Shown piece after piece: positions 6,844-7,936 of a stretch of 7,936 nucleotides of DNA. The translations under genes were made by a program, and so were the position numbers. The DNA is from Crocinitomicaceae bacterium. Lineage in GTDB: Bacteria > Bacteroidota > Bacteroidia > Flavobacteriales_D > Crocinitomicaceae. Position 1 is the stretch's first letter. Each line of letters begins with the position of its first letter. A model generated the notes under the pieces. The model did not search any database. It was not told where the DNA came from and saw only the letters and a list, made by a program, of their open reading frames with translations. The DNA lies in NCBI GenBank assembly GCA_013215515.1, contig JABSPC010000478.1, positions 1-7,936 on the forward strand, in the 5' to 3' direction.

Positions 6844-7644
6844 CTATGCTTCTGGTTTAGCGTTGTTTTCATCAATAACTAAGCAGTCCATTGTCGTAGT
6901 TAGATGATTTCTAAAATACGGAATGACTTTAATGAACCCAAGTTGTTTTCTTGGCTTTAATCCAAATTTGGCCTCGTACATTGGGTTAATCAGGTAAAAA
7001 TCTTCTTGAAAAATTTTCAGGTCATTCTTTTTGACGAGTCTTCTGAATTTTTCAATCGAAATTTTGGTGTCTTTAGTCTCTTTCAAAAATGGAACGGACT
7101 TGTCTTTCGTTGTTTTCAGAATTCCATAATACATGAAATTAGGAAGCAAGTGGTAATATGGCATTTTAGACCAGAATTTGCTCTCTAAAACTTGTTGATG
7201 ACCACCAAATGGATTTTGCCATGGTGGGTAACCGAAATATATTACTCCTCCAGGAGCCATCAGCGATTTTAGTTTTTTTATGAGTTTATCATGACCGTAA
7301 ACATGCTCAATTACATCTTTTAGAAGGATAATGTCATATTTTTCTGATGAATTAAATTCATGAATGTCCTTAGCTAAAAAATATGCTTTCCCATCTTCTA
7401 TGCTTTGAGAATATCTTTCTTTCGCTTGAAGCAGCATCTTTTCAGAAAGCTCTACACCGGTTATGTGACATCCTCGTTCAAGGAAAGGAAGAAGAACGCC
7501 TCCATCACGACAACCTACTTCAAGAACTTTTAAGGAAGAATCTATTTCCTTTAACTTCTCTATAAAGGGAATAATATACTTGTTAGTATTCTCACTTTGT
7601 AGATTAAAATATTTATCTCTATCCCTATGGAATTCAAAACTCAT
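6844..7644 (-). CDS. Class I SAM-dependent methyltransferase
   Basis: 266 residues with a Rossmann-type methyltransferase core at about 20-140. Motif I is VLEVGCRDGG (40-49), the acidic strand after it is TGVELS (62-67), motif IV is LLKDVIEHV (107-115), and LMAPGGVIYFGYPPW (128-142) covers the post-motif strand. After the core comes PFGGHQQV (145-152) and an aromatic-rich stretch (MPYYHLLPNFMYYGIL, 161-176). I associate this with a group of Bacteroidota methyltransferases of unknown substrate. The basic C-terminal part could bind substrate. The ATG at 7642-7644 is the first start in the frame: an in-frame TGA lies upstream, just before an A11 run. It stands alone on its strand, convergent with the acetyltransferase. 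Small-molecule and lipid substrates are both possible. Confidence 0.92.
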   Translation of the reverse strand: MSFEFHRDRDKYFNLQSENTNKYIIPFIEKLKEIDSSLKVLEVGCRDGGVLLPFLERGCHITGVELSEKMLLQAKERYSQSIEDGKAYFLAKDIHEFNSSEKYDIILLKDVIEHVYGHDKLIKKLKSLMAPGGVIYFGYPPWQNPFGGHQQVLESKFWSKMPYYHLLPNFMYYGILKTTKDKSVPFLKETKDTKISIEKFRRLVKKNDLKIFQEDFYLINPMYEAKFGLKPRKQLGFIKVIPYFRNHLTTTMDCLVIDENNAKPEA

Positions 7645-7800
7645 AATATGGAAATTGTACTCTTCTAAAAAAAAAAATCATGAGAAATTTTGATTCCCGT
7701 GCTAGATTAGATGTTGAAAGGCATAAAATTAGAAATAAATTTAGATGGTAGAGTGTAAATTAGGACAATTAGGTAGACAAGAGTGTTTTTTATAATTAAT
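7645..7800. other. AT-rich intergenic spacer
   Basis: About 155 bp without a supportable gene. It holds an 11-base A run on the plus strand (7667-7677), which is a T run in the leader or promoter of the methyltransferase gene, and a T6 run at about 7785-7790. I see no tRNA-like fold and no strong terminator hairpin before either run. A -7-like box for the methyltransferase gene is not clear. Confidence 0.5.
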
Positions 7801-7807
7801 AGGGTTA

Positions 7808-7874
7808 CCCCTTTAAATCTCAAGACGTAAATTGTTTACGAGGTGATGATGTTTCTTTGTTTAAAACAAAGGGG
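7808..7874 (+). repeat. Nested inverted repeats covering a ribosome binding site
   Basis: Three perfect inverted repeats are nested. CCCCTTT (7808-7814) pairs with AAAGGGG (7868-7874). Inside, CGTAAA (7826-7831) pairs with TTTACG (7835-7840) around a 3-base loop. CTTTGTTT (7855-7862) pairs with AAACAAAG (7864-7871) around one central base. The long-range and the last repeat share AAAG, so only one can form at a time. AAGGGG just before the ATG at 7877 is the likely Shine-Dalgarno and falls in the 3' arm. Confidence 0.55.
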
Positions 7875-7876
7875 AA

Positions 7877-7936
7877 ATGAAAATATTAAAGAGTTTATCG
7901 AGAAACGAATTTAGAGCTAAATTTGGCACGCCAGAA
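7877..7936 (+). CDS. Start of a gene cut by the window edge; possible IS1595-type transposase
   Basis: An ATG at 7877-7879 opens a frame of 20 codons to the window end, reading MKILKSLSRNEFRAKFGTPE. The purine-rich AAGGGG lies 2 bp upstream, and the surroundings look like a leader. The pattern 'short lead, EF..KFGTPE' resembles the first residues of IS1595-family transposases before their zinc ribbon, but 20 residues are too few to prove this. Alternatives are any small unrelated protein, or chance. The downstream sequence would settle it. Confidence 0.4.
   Translation, partial: MKILKSLSRNEFRAKFGTPE

Larger units (their letters stand above)
7802..7936 (+). mobile_element. Possible left end of an IS1595-like insertion sequence (partial)
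   Basis: The call rests on three weak signs taken together: the sharp GGGTTACCCC at 7802-7811, which could be the outer tip of a terminal inverted repeat; a dense run of inverted repeats between it and a start codon 75 bp further on, a layout usual for a small transposon's left end; and the start of a reading frame resembling the N-terminus of IS1595-type transposases. Neither the right end nor the target duplication is in the window, so this remains a hypothesis. Confidence 0.3.

Noticed and set aside
7680..7751. 23-codon frame on the plus strand starting MRNFDSRARLD, rich in Arg and Lys
   Set aside because: No ribosome binding site other than the A run, no recognisable motif, and this length is expected by chance; not enough to call a gene.
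1..7936. CRISPR arrays, tRNA or rRNA genes, restriction-modification or other defence modules
   Set aside because: No regularly spaced direct repeats, no tRNA-like or rRNA-like sequence, and no recognised defence domains were seen; the lone methyltransferase lacks DNA methylase motifs such as DPPY or NPPF.

Overview
The window looks like chromosomal DNA of a member of the Bacteroidota, most likely Flavobacteriales (perhaps the Fluviicola/Crocinitomix side, a guess from overall gene style). The grounds are the low G+C content, a C-terminal type IX secretion (T9SS) sorting domain, an M23 peptidase with the N-terminal 'KYNPNTLSY' signature seen in that phylum, and promoter-like TAnnTTTG elements in place of an E. 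coli type -10 box.

Layout from left to right. Positions 1-2567 (minus) hold nearly all of alaS, with only about 20 C-terminal residues outside the window. Positions 2614-3735 (minus) encode an MscS-type mechanosensitive channel, 46 bp upstream of alaS and probably co-transcribed with it. Positions 3808-4911 (minus) were once one gene for a secreted PI-PLC-like protein with a T9SS sorting tail. A single in-frame TAA at 4111-4113 now separates the catalytic domain from the tail. A compact divergent promoter region (4912-5016) follows, with a perfect 10-bp inverted repeat. On the plus strand come a membrane-anchored M23 endopeptidase (5017-5988), a tightly coupled 75-residue two-helix membrane protein (5993-6220) and a GNAT acetyltransferase (6267-6815). 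A class I SAM-dependent methyltransferase (6844-7644, minus) converges on the acetyltransferase. The last 290 bp hold an AT-rich spacer, then a cluster of inverted repeats in front of a reading frame that starts at 7877 and runs off the window. It may be the left end of an IS1595-like insertion sequence.

The genes do not form one obvious pathway. The M23 peptidase and the small membrane protein probably act at the cell envelope, the channel protects against hypo-osmotic shock, and alaS is translation housekeeping. I did not find a convincing new multi-gene system. The points most worth checking are the nonsense codon in the phospholipase-like gene, the mirrored divergent promoters and the structured leader at the right edge.
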